64,000 nucleotides of DNA from Pseudomonas putida S13.1.2 (GTDB lineage Bacteria > Pseudomonadota > Gammaproteobacteria > Pseudomonadales > Pseudomonadaceae), in contig NZ_CP010979.1 in the NCBI RefSeq assembly GCF_000498395.2, positions 2,046,001 to 2,110,000 on the forward strand, in the 5' to 3' direction. Of this stretch, positions 17,756 through 29,390 are shown one piece after another. A program made the position numbers and the translations under genes. The notes below the pieces were generated by a model, which ran no database searches, was not told the DNA's origin, and worked only from the letters and a program-made list of their open reading frames with translations. Each line of letters starts with the position of its first letter. The stretch's first letter is position 1.

Positions 17756-19840
17756 ATGCGTAATCAATATCGCCTGGGCATCGATGCCGGCGGCACCTTC
17801 ACCGATTTCATCCTGGCCGACCGCGACGGCGGCGTGCAGCTGTTCAAGGCCCCGTCCACGCCGCAGGACGGCACCTTGGCCATCCGCGCCGGCCTGGCGC
17901 AGATCGCCGACGCCACCGGGCGCAGCCCAGCCGAGCTGATCGCCAACTGCGACTTGTGCATCAACGGCACCACAGTGGCCCTCAATGCGCTGATCGAGCG
18001 CACCGGGGTCAAGGTGGGCCTGCTGTGCACCGAAGGCCATGAGGACAGCCTGGAAATCCGCCTCGGCCACAAGGAAGAAGGCCACCGCTACGACGCCCAT
18101 TACCCGCCGGCGCACATGCTTGCCCCACGCCATCTGCGCCGCCCAGTAGGTGGGCGCATCCTCGGCGATGGCCGTGAGCACAGCCCGCTGGACGAGCGCG
18201 CCATTCACGACGCCATCGACTACTTCCGGGCCGAAGGCGTGCAGGCCGTGGCCATTTCCTTCCTGTGGTCGGTACGCAACCCCAGCCATGAGCAACGGGC
18301 CGCCGAGCTGGTACGGGCCGCCCTGCCCGGGGTGTTCGTCTGCACCGGCTGCGAGGTGTTTCCACAGATTCGCGAGTACACCCGCACCTCCACCACCGTG
18401 GTCAACGCCTACCTAAGCCCCGTGATGGCGCGCTATGTGGCGCGCATCGACAGCCTGTTCCAGGAGCTTGGCGCGCAGCAGCCAGTGCGCTATTTCCAGT
18501 CCAACGGTGGCCTGGCGCCCGGGCACCTGATGCGCGAGCGCGCCGTCAATGCGATCAACTCCGGCCCCGCCTCGGCGCCACAGGCGGGGCTGGCGGTGGC
18601 GAGGCCGTTCGGTATCGATAACGTCATCACCGTAGACATGGGCGGCACCTCGTTCGACATCACCCTGACCAACGCCGGCCGTACCAACTTCAGCAAGGAC
18701 GTCGACTTTCTGCGCCAGCGCATCGGCGTGCCGATGATCCAGGTGGAAACCCTGGGTGCTGGCGGCGGGTCTATCGCCCACCTGGACGAGTTGGGCATGC
18801 TTCAGGTGGGCCCACGCAGCGCCGGTGCCATGCCTGGCCCGGTGTGCTATGGCAAAGGCGGTAGCGAACCCACGGTAACCGACGCCAACCTGGCCCTGGG
18901 CTACCTGCCCGACGGCGCACTACTGGGCGGCAGCATCCGCCTGAACCGCCAAGCCGCACTGGACGCTATCCGCAGCAAGATCGCCGAACCGTTAGGTATC
19001 AGCGTGGAACGCGCAGCATTCGGCATCACCACCCTGGTCAACCTGAACATGGTCAACGGCATTCGACGCGTGTCCATCGAACGCGGCCACGACCCGCGCG
19101 ACTTCGCCCTGATCGGCGCTGGGGGTGCGGCGGGCATGCACGTGGTGCGCCTAGCCGAGGAAATCGGCATGCAGACCGTGTTGATCCCCAAGGTGGCCTC
19201 AGGCCTGTGCGCGTTCGGCCAGATCCTGTCCGACGTCCGCTACGACCAGCTCACCAGCCTGTCCATGCGACTGGACGGCGGGCACGTCAACCTGGCGCAG
19301 CTCAACCAGGCCCTTGCCGAGCTGCGTCAACAAGGCCTGGCAAACTTGCGTGAAGACGGCTTTGGCGACCAGGCCAGCAGCTGCCACTACACCCTGGAAA
19401 TGCGCTATCTGGGGCAGATCCATGAATGCAGCGTGGAGCTGCAGCAGCATGCACTGGATGACGCGGGCCTGGCCGCACTGATCAGCCGCTTCCACAGCCG
19501 CCACCAGACCCTGTACTCGTACAGCGAGCCTGACAGCCCGGTGGAGCTGGTGAACCTGGAGTGTTCGGTGATTGGTCACCTGCCGCGTCCGCCACAGCCC
19601 GAGTTGCAGGGCCCGGCCCAACCACCTGCGCCTGCCCCGGAAGGTGTCCGCCCGATGCTGTTCAGTGCCGAGGGCGAATGGCAACCCACACCGGTGTTCA
19701 ACGGCAACCGCCTGTTACCTGGGCAGACCGTGCATGGCCCCTGCGTGATCGAGGAAGACACCACCAACATCGTCCTGCCACCCGGCTGGCAGGCGCGCCT
19801 GGAGCCTTCGGCCACCTACAGGGTGACACGCGGGGCTTGA
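17756..19840 (+). CDS. hyuA: hydantoinase A / oxoprolinase family subunit (HyuA)
   Basis: The 694-residue ASKHA-fold ATPase subunit begins YRLGIDAGGTFTDFIL (phosphate-1 loop), carries DMGGTSFDITL (phosphate-2 loop) and the GGGSIAHLD and GAGGAAGMH segments, and has a C-terminal beta-rich domain. The ATG at 17756 has GGAGAA eight bases upstream and follows hyuB. It provides ATP hydrolysis for the HyuAB enzyme. The downstream AraC-type gene is a plausible regulator of the pair. Confidence 0.92.
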   Translation: MRNQYRLGIDAGGTFTDFILADRDGGVQLFKAPSTPQDGTLAIRAGLAQIADATGRSPAELIANCDLCINGTTVALNALIERTGVKVGLLCTEGHEDSLEIRLGHKEEGHRYDAHYPPAHMLAPRHLRRPVGGRILGDGREHSPLDERAIHDAIDYFRAEGVQAVAISFLWSVRNPSHEQRAAELVRAALPGVFVCTGCEVFPQIREYTRTSTTVVNAYLSPVMARYVARIDSLFQELGAQQPVRYFQSNGGLAPGHLMRERAVNAINSGPASAPQAGLAVARPFGIDNVITVDMGGTSFDITLTNAGRTNFSKDVDFLRQRIGVPMIQVETLGAGGGSIAHLDELGMLQVGPRSAGAMPGPVCYGKGGSEPTVTDANLALGYLPDGALLGGSIRLNRQAALDAIRSKIAEPLGISVERAAFGITTLVNLNMVNGIRRVSIERGHDPRDFALIGAGGAAGMHVVRLAEEIGMQTVLIPKVASGLCAFGQILSDVRYDQLTSLSMRLDGGHVNLAQLNQALAELRQQGLANLREDGFGDQASSCHYTLEMRYLGQIHECSVELQQHALDDAGLAALISRFHSRHQTLYSYSEPDSPVELVNLECSVIGHLPRPPQPELQGPAQPPAPAPEGVRPMLFSAEGEWQPTPVFNGNRLLPGQTVHGPCVIEEDTTNIVLPPGWQARLEPSATYRVTRGA

Positions 19841-19873
19841 TCAAAGGGTCGGCGTGCGCCGATCATGGGCCTG

Positions 19874-19908
19874 AAGCCGCCCGGCAACCTTGCGCTGCCG
19901 GGCGGCTT
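19874..19908. terminator. 13-bp perfect hairpin downstream of hyuA
   Basis: AAGCCGCCCGGCA (19874-19886) pairs fully with TGCCGGGCGGCTT (19896-19908) around a 9-nt loop. There is no long U-run, so it is either a weak terminator between hyuA and the AraC gene or an mRNA-stabilising stem. Confidence 0.6.
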
Positions 19909-19987
19909 GCACAATAACAAGAGCTGCTTGAGTAGCTTGCCTGCAGTTCCTTTTTTCAATGCTGCCCTCTTTGAAAAAGGACCCACC

Positions 19988-20944
19988 ATGCCCACAGAAA
20001 TCTCGACCCACGGCTGGGCACAGCCGGAGCGCCAGGCGCGCTGGGCCGAAGCCATCAGTGACACCTATTTCCCGTTGAGCCTGGAGTTTGCCAGCGAGCA
20101 GCCATTCGATGGCCACCTGCAGCGCTGGAGCACGCCCAGCACGCCACTCAGCCTTTCACGCCTGCGCTCCAGCCCGCTGGGCTACTCGCGCAGCAAGGCG
20201 CACGTTGGCCAGGACCATGAGGCGTTCTACCTGGTCACGGTGCCGCGCAGCAGCGAAGTACACTTCGAACAGGACGGCCATCCGCTCAGTTGCAGCCCGG
20301 GCGGGTTCATCGTCGAGCGCGGCGATGCGCCTTACCGCTTCCATTACGGCACGCAGAACGACCTGTGGGTGCTCAAGCTGCCCGAGCGGGCACTCAAGGC
20401 CAACCTGCTCGGGCACAAGCGCTATACCCGGCATTGCTTCGATGCCAGCCAGGGCCTGGGGCGCATCTTTGTAGAGCAACTGGACCTGTGCGCCCGCCAT
20501 TTCGACGCCAGCCCGGCCGCTGCCCGGCACCTACTGCTGGAACAGGCTTCGGCCACGCTGCTGCTGGCCCTGCAACAGGATGAGCGAGTACTGGGCAGCG
20601 AAGGCAATAACCTCAGCACCCTTCACCTGACACGGGTCGAGCAGTATGTGCAGCAACATCTGGGCGACCCCGAACTGTCGCCACAAACCATCGCCAGCGC
20701 CTGCGGGCTGTCATTGCGCTACCTGCACAAGCTGTTCGCGATCACGCCCTATACCCTTGGCGAGTGGGTACGCCAACAGCGCCTGGAAGCCGTGCACCGA
20801 CAACTGCGCGACCCGCATTGCCACCTGGCCATCGGCGAGTTGGCGTTCCGTTGGGGTTTTACCGACCAGGCGCAATTCACCCGGGCGTTTCGCCAGCACT
20901 ACGGGTGCACGGCGCGAGAAGTCAGGGCGGCGCGATTGCAGTGA
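19988..20944 (+). CDS. AraC family transcriptional regulator (AraC-binding-like N-terminal domain)
   Basis: The 318-residue protein has an N-terminal AraC-binding-like (FeaR/NimR-type) sensing domain and a C-terminal double helix-turn-helix (about residues 210-315; LSPQTIASACGLSLRYLHKLF and LAIGELAFRWGFTDQAQFTRAFRQ). The ATG at 19988 has AAAGGA about 7 bases upstream. Its placement after hyuBA suggests it controls that pair. It ends nine bases from a convergent gene. Confidence 0.9.
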   Translation: MPTEISTHGWAQPERQARWAEAISDTYFPLSLEFASEQPFDGHLQRWSTPSTPLSLSRLRSSPLGYSRSKAHVGQDHEAFYLVTVPRSSEVHFEQDGHPLSCSPGGFIVERGDAPYRFHYGTQNDLWVLKLPERALKANLLGHKRYTRHCFDASQGLGRIFVEQLDLCARHFDASPAAARHLLLEQASATLLLALQQDERVLGSEGNNLSTLHLTRVEQYVQQHLGDPELSPQTIASACGLSLRYLHKLFAITPYTLGEWVRQQRLEAVHRQLRDPHCHLAIGELAFRWGFTDQAQFTRAFRQHYGCTAREVRAARLQ

Positions 20945-20953
20945 TTGTCGGGC

Positions 20954-21847
20954 TCAATCCCCTGCCGCCACATCCACTACCTTCCAGCTGTCATCCGGAT
21001 CAAAGCGTTTCATCTCCTTGGCCAGCCTGTCGCCATGTGGCCCGAGGTCTTTCTCGAACACCTGGCCGTCATGGCTGATCATGAAACTCATCACACCGGT
21101 GTCGTTGTACCTGGCCGGCCAGGCGACCATGGCGAAACCACGGCTCATCTGGCTGCCGATCAGGTAGCTGTAGGCGCCACCGGGGGCGGATGGGCCTTGT
21201 CCGTCAAGGATGCGGAAATGGTAGCCATACCAGTCATCGCCAACCACATCTTGGCCGAACAGCGGCCCCAGCGGGCTGACCTGGCCATCGCCGTCGTCAT
21301 CCCAATACAGCCCGTCATGCTTGCCGGGCTCGCTGAAAATCTTCTGCGCGTACTCCAGCGCACCGTTGCCGTTGTGGTCCTGGGTGGCGTATTCCATTTG
21401 CGCATCGTGATAGGCCAGTAGCGACTGCAGCACGCCCAGCTCGTTGCGCCCGATGCGCCGGGCGCGGATTTCGGCGCTGCCGGCCTTGAGGTCGAAGCGC
21501 CAGCCCTGGCTGCTTTGGGTCAACGGTATGGGCAAGGTCCAGTGGGCGTTGCCCACCGCCAGGATAGCCTTGCCCTCGCCTGCCCTGTCGATACTGTGCT
21601 GCGCGTGATACTGCTGCAAAAAGGTGTCCACGTCGCTGCGTTGCACACCGCCACGCGGTATGTAGGTGCGCCAGTCATCACCCAGCAACTGGGCCAGGCG
21701 GGTTTCATCGGCCTTTTCCGTGCCCAGCGCCGCAATGAAGGACTCCACGGCCTTCTCCGGCGTCGGGAATGCCTCCTGTGCAGCCGCCAGGGAAGCCCAT
21801 GCCAAGCCTGTAGCAAGCAGCATTGCTGCAAATACTGGACGTTTCAT
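20954..21847 (-). CDS. DUF2950 family exported protein
   Basis: The 297-residue protein has a signal peptide (MKRPVFAAMLLATGLAWASLAAAQ) and typical DUF2950 segments (AFPTPEKAVESFI, GPLFGQDVVGDDWYGYHFRIL). The function is unknown. It starts at an ATGA overlap with the DUF3300 gene, so the two are co-translated, a pairing seen repeatedly for these two families. Confidence 0.88.
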   Translation of the reverse strand: MKRPVFAAMLLATGLAWASLAAAQEAFPTPEKAVESFIAALGTEKADETRLAQLLGDDWRTYIPRGGVQRSDVDTFLQQYHAQHSIDRAGEGKAILAVGNAHWTLPIPLTQSSQGWRFDLKAGSAEIRARRIGRNELGVLQSLLAYHDAQMEYATQDHNGNGALEYAQKIFSEPGKHDGLYWDDDGDGQVSPLGPLFGQDVVGDDWYGYHFRILDGQGPSAPGGAYSYLIGSQMSRGFAMVAWPARYNDTGVMSFMISHDGQVFEKDLGPHGDRLAKEMKRFDPDDSWKVVDVAAGD

Positions 21848-23223
21848 CGACGGCCTCCTCCGCCACGGCGCACTGGCGCACTGGGCCGGGAGATCGGGTG
21901 GCCGGCGGCACGTGATGCATTGGGCCGCTGGGCAAACGACTGGCTGGTACGACCGCGGTTGGCCTGCAGGTTGGTGCGTGACGGCGAACGTACGCCATCA
22001 AAGGCATTGTTACGCGCCCGGCCGGCGCTGTTGGCCGGCCGGTTCTGTGCCACCTGCCGGCCTTGGGTATTGCGTGTTTCCTGGCGACGGTCGGTTGCTC
22101 TGGCAGTGTCGCCACGGGATTGCATGCGGTTGCCCACCGAATTACCCGCCTGCGCCTCGCGCATTTGCTGGCGTGCCTGGCGGTTGTCGGTGGCCGGCCG
22201 TTCCATACCCGCGCGGTCCATCGAGGCCCGGGCCTTGTCCCGAGCCTGCGCCCGCTGGGCGTCGTCGCCACGGAAAGCAGTGCGTTGGGTGGCGCCGTCC
22301 AGTTGGCGGCCATACTGCTGGCGGCTGCGGGCATCGCGGTAAGGCACCCCTTCGCGGTTGGCGGCATTGTGCTGCCATTTGTTCTGGTTGTTGGTGATGC
22401 GGTTGTTGGCGTTGATGTTGTTGTATCGGTTGACGTCGATGTCGATGTCGTTGTGGCCCCAGTCGCAGTCGCCCCACAACGAGGCGACGACCGCCACGCC
22501 GGTACCGAAGGCCAGGCCGGCCACCAGCGCGGAACCGGCGTAGTACATCGGCGGCGGTGGGTAGTAAACGGGCGGCGAGGCCGGGTAGGCCCAAGTACCA
22601 TAGGTGGTGGTGGGGTTGTAACTGGGCACGTACACCACTTGCGGCTCGGCAGGCTGGATGATGATGGTGGATGGGGCACTGCTGGAAGCCTGTGTTGCCG
22701 GGGCGGCCTGCACGGTCACGTTCTGGTACTGGTTGCTTTGCAGGTTGCCGGCAGCCTGTGCCTGGTGACGCAAGCGCTGTACCGCGCCCATGACATCGTC
22801 GGGCTGCGCCAGGAACGCATCACCCAGGCGCTGCACCCACGCCGGGTCCTGGCCCAAGGTCGCCAGCAGCTGTGGGAAGGCTACCAGCGCTTGTACGCTC
22901 GGGTCCCACGGCTGCTTCGCGACCTGTTTGACTGCATCATCGCCCGACGCCTTGGGGTTGGCCTTGGACCAGGTGACAGCTTCGCTCACCTGTCCCGGGT
23001 AAGTGGCGGCCATCAATACCTGAGCCAGCAGCGGGTCGGGGTACAAGGCAACCGGCGCCAGCATCTGGTCCAGCTGCTCTTGCGTGAACACCGGGGTCTT
23101 GGCCGCGACCGTGTCGGCTTGCGGGGCTGGGTCGGGGGCTGGTACGTCTTGCGCCAGCGCCAGGCCGGGCGCCGCGTTCAGGCACATCAGCGCCGACAGC
23201 AAAGCAAACAATGGCATGCGCAT
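21844..23223 (-). CDS. DUF3300 family exported protein with disordered Arg/Gln/Asn-rich tail
   Basis: The 459-residue protein has a signal peptide (ending ALAQ) and a DUF3300 domain (QLDQMLAPVALYPDPLLAQVLMAATYP, residues about 50-200). A Pro/Tyr-rich stretch (PPVYYPPPPMYY), a hydrophobic segment (ALVAGLAFGTGVAVVASL) and about 190 residues of low-complexity, Arg/Gln/Asn-rich sequence ending RRGGGGRR follow. It is probably envelope-located; function unknown. The start is ATG 23223 or ATG 23217. The stop overlaps the start of the DUF2950 gene. Confidence 0.88.
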   Translation of the reverse strand: MRMPLFALLSALMCLNAAPGLALAQDVPAPDPAPQADTVAAKTPVFTQEQLDQMLAPVALYPDPLLAQVLMAATYPGQVSEAVTWSKANPKASGDDAVKQVAKQPWDPSVQALVAFPQLLATLGQDPAWVQRLGDAFLAQPDDVMGAVQRLRHQAQAAGNLQSNQYQNVTVQAAPATQASSSAPSTIIIQPAEPQVVYVPSYNPTTTYGTWAYPASPPVYYPPPPMYYAGSALVAGLAFGTGVAVVASLWGDCDWGHNDIDIDVNRYNNINANNRITNNQNKWQHNAANREGVPYRDARSRQQYGRQLDGATQRTAFRGDDAQRAQARDKARASMDRAGMERPATDNRQARQQMREAQAGNSVGNRMQSRGDTARATDRRQETRNTQGRQVAQNRPANSAGRARNNAFDGVRSPSRTNLQANRGRTSQSFAQRPNASRAAGHPISRPSAPVRRGGGGRR

Positions 23224-23428
23224 CGGTTATCCCCAACAGGTCAGATGGCGTGGGTTAAGGGTAGCAATGGCGATGCGTTTGGCCAGATGCGGGAGCGCAA
23301 ACTCTTAGCACTGATGCTTGCGTCAATAGTGACTATCGAACAAGGCAATTTCTACTGATCGCGCAGGCTTAATAACCTAGCTCCATCGATTCGAACCTGG
23401 CGAATCCCCTGCATTCCGGAGCTGCTCG

Positions 23429-23680
23429 ATGAACACCAAGGCCCGCCTTTTCCTCACTGCCCTGGCCGCTACCAGCATTGCCGTACTGGCTGGCTGTGCC
23501 AACCACCCTGAACTGCGCACCTACAGCGCTGAAGAAACCCGCCAACTGCAACTGGAAGCGTTGCAGCGCCGCGGCCTGTCGCTGGACGACTACGAGCAGC
23601 AACGCCGGGTGATACAACGGGCCGGCAACCTGCCCGTGGTGACCGAAACCGCCGACGCAGACCGTTCCACCAAAGGCTGA
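23429..23680 (+). CDS. small predicted lipoprotein (83 aa)
   Basis: MNTKARLFLTALAATSIAVLAGC is a signal peptide ending in a lipobox (LAGC), so the mature protein would be a ~60-residue lipoprotein, mostly charged helix. It precedes the TorF-like porin gene by 81 bp on the same strand. No function is known to me. Confidence 0.8.
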   Translation: MNTKARLFLTALAATSIAVLAGCANHPELRTYSAEETRQLQLEALQRRGLSLDDYEQQRRVIQRAGNLPVVTETADADRSTKG

Positions 23681-23761
23681 GTGGGGCAGGTAACGGTTCC
23701 CTCCTTGCACCTGCGCAGGTATGCTCTACCGCTCAACCGCAAGCCTTCCAGGACGGAGACC

Positions 23762-24481
23762 ATGACCAGGCCCCTTCTGTTGCTGAGTGCTGCATTGCTA
23801 TTCAGCCCGGTGCTGCTGGCCCAGCAGATAAAACGCGAACTGGGCGACTTCGACTTCACCCTCGGCACCACACCCTCGCGCAGCATGGCCCAAGGCCTTA
23901 TCTCACCCAGTGCCGTCGGCGCATTCCACGGTGGCCTCGACTTCAGCCACCCCAGCGGCTGGTACCTGGGCCAGTACGCCCCAAGCATGGGCGTCACCCC
24001 CAACTCGACCCTGCGCCTGGACAGCTACCTGGGCTACAAGCACCAATTCGACCGCAGCCTGGGCTATGAAGTGGGGTTGATCCATTACAGCCAGCCGACT
24101 ATCGCAGGCCCCGACAGCTATGCCCTGTACGGTGGCATCTCGCTGTTGGGCAACCGCTTCGGCGGCGCGCTGCGCGACAACCCCGGCAACCGCACCGGCA
24201 CCCTGTTCGCCGACTTTGGCCAATTGCCCCTGTTCGATGTCGACCTCACCGTCAAGCTTGCCCACCATCGCCTGGGCACGCCGTTCACCATTGGCGACGG
24301 CAGCCAGGTGAATGCCTTTTCCGACTGGTCGCTGGAGCTGTCACGGCCCTGGCTTGGCATCGACTTGAACCTGATCTACAGCAACTCCAGCCTCGCTGGC
24401 GGCGGTTGCGATGCGTATTCGGGGATCAACACCTATTGCGACAGCGTGGTCACGCTAAAGGCGCAGCGCAGTTTCTTCTAG
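23762..24481 (+). CDS. TorF family putative porin
   Basis: The 239-residue exported protein has a signal peptide (LLLLSAALLFSPVLLAQ) and a beta-rich sequence with family signatures (GTTPSRSMAQGLISPSAV, GWYLGQYAPS, LDSYLGYKH, terminal FF). It resembles the Gcw_chp/TorF outer-membrane family. GGAG lies seven bases upstream of the ATG at 23762. It overlaps the 3' end of the convergent exporter gene by four bases. Confidence 0.82.
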   Translation: MTRPLLLLSAALLFSPVLLAQQIKRELGDFDFTLGTTPSRSMAQGLISPSAVGAFHGGLDFSHPSGWYLGQYAPSMGVTPNSTLRLDSYLGYKHQFDRSLGYEVGLIHYSQPTIAGPDSYALYGGISLLGNRFGGALRDNPGNRTGTLFADFGQLPLFDVDLTVKLAHHRLGTPFTIGDGSQVNAFSDWSLELSRPWLGIDLNLIYSNSSLAGGGCDAYSGINTYCDSVVTLKAQRSFF

Positions 24482-25350
24482 CGCCGTGGCGCCAGTGCCA
24501 GTGCAATACCGCCCAGCACCACTACGCACGCGATCAGCAAGCGCAACGACAATGGCTCGCCAATCAGGACAACGCCGCCCAGTGCGGCGATTACCGGCAC
24601 ACTTAGCTGCAGGGTTGCTGCCTGTTGCGCACTTACCTGCCTGACCACGCCATACCACACGGCGTAGCCCGCGCCAGAGGCCAGCACGCCGGAGCCCAAG
24701 GCATATAGCAAGCCCAGCGGTGTGAGGTGCGGGCCAGCGCCCAGCAACAGAATCGGTAGCAGCAGCGCCAGGCAAGGCAGGCTACGGGCAAAATTGCCGG
24801 CAGTATCGGCCAGCGGCCTGGGCGAGCCTCTGCCCAGCAACGTGTACACGCCCCAGGCCACACCAGACAGGGCCATCAGCAAGGCACTGGCCAAGGGTGG
24901 CGCCGCTGCACCCGGCAACAACAGTACCAGCAGGCCGGCAAAGGCGATCAACATGCCCAGCAGCGTGCGTGCAGTGATGCGTTCACCTTTGTACCAGGCA
25001 AACCCGAACATGGTGATCTGCACTGCACCGAACAGCAGCAATGCTCCCGCACCTGCGCCCAGCTGCAGGTATGCAGCAGAGAACAAAAAGGCGTAGAGGA
25101 ACAGGGCCAGGCCGCCACGCCAACTGCCACCCATGGCCAGCACCGGTTTGCGCAGGCGGATCAACAACAGCAGAAATAAAGCACCACTGGCCAGGCGCAC
25201 CACAGTGAACGAAGCCGGGTCGATGGCCCCGTCCTTCAGCGCCAGCCGACAGAACACCGAGTTGGCGGCGAAGGCTATCAGGCTGAAGAGTGCAGGCCAG
25301 ACCCAGGCCTTGGCATTGCGGTCGGCAAGCGTGGTGGTGCCGGTGCTCAT
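24478..25350 (-). CDS. EamA/DMT family permease
   Basis: The 290-residue protein has ten hydrophobic helices arranged as two EamA repeats (first with FAANSVFCRLAL, second with LMALSGVAWGVYTLLGRG), the drug/metabolite exporter fold. The substrate is unknown. It precedes (shares strand with) the Rid-family gene at 25451, which is transcribed just upstream, so the two may be co-transcribed. Confidence 0.9.
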   Translation of the reverse strand: MSTGTTTLADRNAKAWVWPALFSLIAFAANSVFCRLALKDGAIDPASFTVVRLASGALFLLLLIRLRKPVLAMGGSWRGGLALFLYAFLFSAAYLQLGAGAGALLLFGAVQITMFGFAWYKGERITARTLLGMLIAFAGLLVLLLPGAAAPPLASALLMALSGVAWGVYTLLGRGSPRPLADTAGNFARSLPCLALLLPILLLGAGPHLTPLGLLYALGSGVLASGAGYAVWYGVVRQVSAQQAATLQLSVPVIAALGGVVLIGEPLSLRLLIACVVVLGGIALALAPRR

Positions 25351-25450
25351 GGTGTGGTCACCTCTGAGGGAATATTGTTGTTATCGCGGCCATGCCGGTA
25401 CCGATATACAACAAAGTGCTTCCAAGACGCCACCACAGCATCATCAAGCG

Positions 25451-25861
25451 CTAAAGCGCTGCCACAGCATCGATTTCCACCAGCATGCCATCCAGCGCCA
25501 GGCGGGGTACCGGGATCAGCGTGCAAGTAGGTTTCATGTGCGGGCCCCATGCCCTGTCGGCTTCGGCCACCCATTGGCGCAGCCGCGCTTCGGAATGCTC
25601 CACAATCAGCAGGGTCAGCTTGAACACCTGGGCCAGGCTGGCGCCTTTGGACGCCAGCGCCAGCTCAAGGTTTGCCAGTGCCTGACGGGCCTGTTCGGCA
25701 AATAATGGCGACAACTGCCCGGTGCTGTCCTCCCCGCCCTGGCCAGCGATGAACAGCAGGCGGCTGCCCGCGCGCACTTCGGCGATATGAGAATAGGCAT
25801 TGCCGCTGGGGTCGTACAGGCCCTCAGGGTTGCCAAGCTGGAATGCGGTTGATTGGGTCAT
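25451..25861 (-). CDS. Rid family protein lacking the RidA catalytic arginine
   Basis: The 136-residue YjgF/Rid fold protein has GNAYSHIAEVRAGSRLLFIAGQ at the N-terminus and DGMLVEIDAVA at the C-terminus. The position equivalent to Arg105 of RidA, which binds the imine carboxylate, appears to be Thr in KPTCTLIPVPRL. This suggests a non-deaminase Rid subgroup. It lies 100 bp upstream of the DMT exporter on the same strand. Confidence 0.85.
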   Translation of the reverse strand: MTQSTAFQLGNPEGLYDPSGNAYSHIAEVRAGSRLLFIAGQGGEDSTGQLSPLFAEQARQALANLELALASKGASLAQVFKLTLLIVEHSEARLRQWVAEADRAWGPHMKPTCTLIPVPRLALDGMLVEIDAVAAL

Positions 25862-25960
25862 GACAAGCCCTCGCTCGGTTGGAAGAGCGGGGCAGTATCA
25901 GACCTGAAGTTAACTCGAGGTCAAGCGCAGGGGCGCGCCCCACGCCTGACGCTGGCGCGG

Positions 25961-26173
25961 TCATTTCTCCTGCAGTACTGCCCTGCCCTTCACCGCCCGC
26001 GGCCCGCGCCAGGCCCAGAACAACAACCCCGGGAATGGTGCGTAGACGACGAATACGACCCACAGCATCTTGCGCTCGGCGCGCCGATCGCTGCCGATGA
26101 TGTGCCAGATGGCCCAGATTTCCAGCAGGATGACCAAGGCTGCGATGATGATCCAGATCGTTCCGATTTCCAT
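25961..26173 (-). CDS. small membrane protein with PLD-nuclease N-terminal (PLDc_N) motif
   Basis: The 70-residue protein begins MEIGTIWIIIAALVILLEIWAIWHII (first helix), followed by a short basic loop and a second helix (MLWVVFVVYAPFPGLLFW). The WVVFVVYAPFPGLLFW pattern is the PLDc_N domain, a two-helix anchor often free-standing. GGGAGAG lies eight bases before ATG 26173. Confidence 0.8.
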   Translation of the reverse strand: MEIGTIWIIIAALVILLEIWAIWHIIGSDRRAERKMLWVVFVVYAPFPGLLFWAWRGPRAVKGRAVLQEK

Positions 26174-26294
26174 GAGCGCTCTCCCATTTGGCATGTAATG
26201 GGTTGGGTCACGAATGGCGCTAAGGGTTCAGATTGATTTGATTGCGACCACCGTTTGCTGCGAATGGGCTGCAAAGCAGCCCAATTTGCACTGA

Positions 26295-27677
26295 TTAGTC
26301 AGCCAGACGCCAGGTAGTCGCGCCCTTGCTGTCTTCCAGCACCACACCCATTGCAGTCAACTGGTCGCGAATGCGGTCCGACTCGGCCCAGTTCTTGTCC
26401 GCACGCGCCTGCAGGCGTGCCTGAATCAGGCCTTCCACCTCGGCAGCATCGACCTTGCCTTCGGCACCGGCACGCAGGAACTCATCGGCCTCCAGCTGCA
26501 GTACACCCAGCACCTCACCCAGCTCACGCAGGCGGCCAGCCAGGCCGGCAGCAGCTTGCGGGTCGCTGTCGCGCAGGCGGTTGATCTCACGCACCAGGTC
26601 AAACAATACGGCGCAGGCTTCGGGGGTACCGAAGTCGTCGTTCATCGCCACGCTGAACCGCTCGACAAACGCTTCGCCGCCCTTGGCCGCCACCCGTGGC
26701 AAGCCGCGCAGGGCATGGTAGAAGCGCTCAAGCGCGCCCTTGGCGTCGCGCAGGCTGTCTTCGGAGTAGTTGATCGCGCTGCGGTAGTGGCTGGCCACCA
26801 GCAGGTAGCGCACCACTTCTGGGTGGTACTTCTCGAGCACATCGCGGATGGTGAAGAAGTTGTTCAACGACTTCGACATCTTCTCGCCGTTGATCCGGAT
26901 CATGCCGCAGTGCATCCAGGCGTTGGCGTACTGCTTGCCAGTGGCAGCCTCGCTCTGGGCAATCTCGTTCTCGTGGTGCGGGAACTCCAGGTCGCTGCCG
27001 CCGCCGTGAATATCGAAGCTCTCACCCAGGCAGCAGGTGGACATCACCGAGCACTCGATGTGCCAGCCCGGACGGCCCGGGCCCCATGGCGATTCCCAGC
27101 TCGGCTCGCCCGGCTTGACGCCTTTCCACAGCACGAAGTCCAGCGGATCCTGCTTGGCTTCATCGACCTCGATGCGCGCACCGATGCGCAAGTCTTCGAT
27201 CTTCTTGCGCGACAGCTTGCCGTAGCCGACGAACTTGCCGACGCGGTAGTACACGTCGCCATTGCCCGGGGCGTAGGCGTACCCCTTGTCGATCAGCGTC
27301 TGGATCATCGCGTGCATGCCGGCGATATGGTCGGTGGCACGCGGCTCCTGGTCTGGCGGCAGGATGTTCAGGCGGCGCTCGTCTTCGTGCATCGCGTCGA
27401 TCATGCGGGCGGTCAAGGCCTCGAAGCTTTCGCCGTTCTCGTTGGCCCGGTTGATGATCTTGTCATCGATGTCGGTGATGTTGCGCACATACGTCAGCTC
27501 GTAGCCGCTCTTGCGCAGCCAGCGGGTGACCAGGTCGAAGGCCACCATGCTGCGGCCATGGCCCAGGTGGCAGTAGTCGTACACGGTCATGCCGCACACG
27601 TACATGCGCACCTTGTTGCCATCCAGCGGCTTGAAGGTTTCCTTCGCTTTGCTCAGGGTGTTGTAAATGGTAAGCAC
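26295..27677 (-). CDS. cysS: cysteinyl-tRNA synthetase
   Basis: The 460-residue class I synthetase has the zinc ligand Cys in [10 protein letters not shown], the HIGH variant [15 protein letters not shown] and FPHHENE (zinc site), and KMSKS ([10 protein letters not shown]). It charges tRNA-Cys in the cytoplasm. It lies nine bases downstream of glnS, so both synthetases form an operon. Confidence 0.98.
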   Translation of the reverse strand: MLTIYNTLSKAKETFKPLDGNKVRMYVCGMTVYDYCHLGHGRSMVAFDLVTRWLRKSGYELTYVRNITDIDDKIINRANENGESFEALTARMIDAMHEDERRLNILPPDQEPRATDHIAGMHAMIQTLIDKGYAYAPGNGDVYYRVGKFVGYGKLSRKKIEDLRIGARIEVDEAKQDPLDFVLWKGVKPGEPSWESPWGPGRPGWHIECSVMSTCCLGESFDIHGGGSDLEFPHHENEIAQSEAATGKQYANAWMHCGMIRINGEKMSKSLNNFFTIRDVLEKYHPEVVRYLLVASHYRSAINYSEDSLRDAKGALERFYHALRGLPRVAAKGGEAFVERFSVAMNDDFGTPEACAVLFDLVREINRLRDSDPQAAAGLAGRLRELGEVLGVLQLEADEFLRAGAEGKVDAAEVEGLIQARLQARADKNWAESDRIRDQLTAMGVVLEDSKGATTWRLAD

Positions 27678-27686
27678 GGCGTTTCC

Positions 27687-29390
<1,704 letters not shown>

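Noticed and set aside
22063..23358. 431-residue plus-strand ORF
   Set aside because: It is antisense to the DUF3300 gene, whose signal peptide, domain and coupled stop are convincing.
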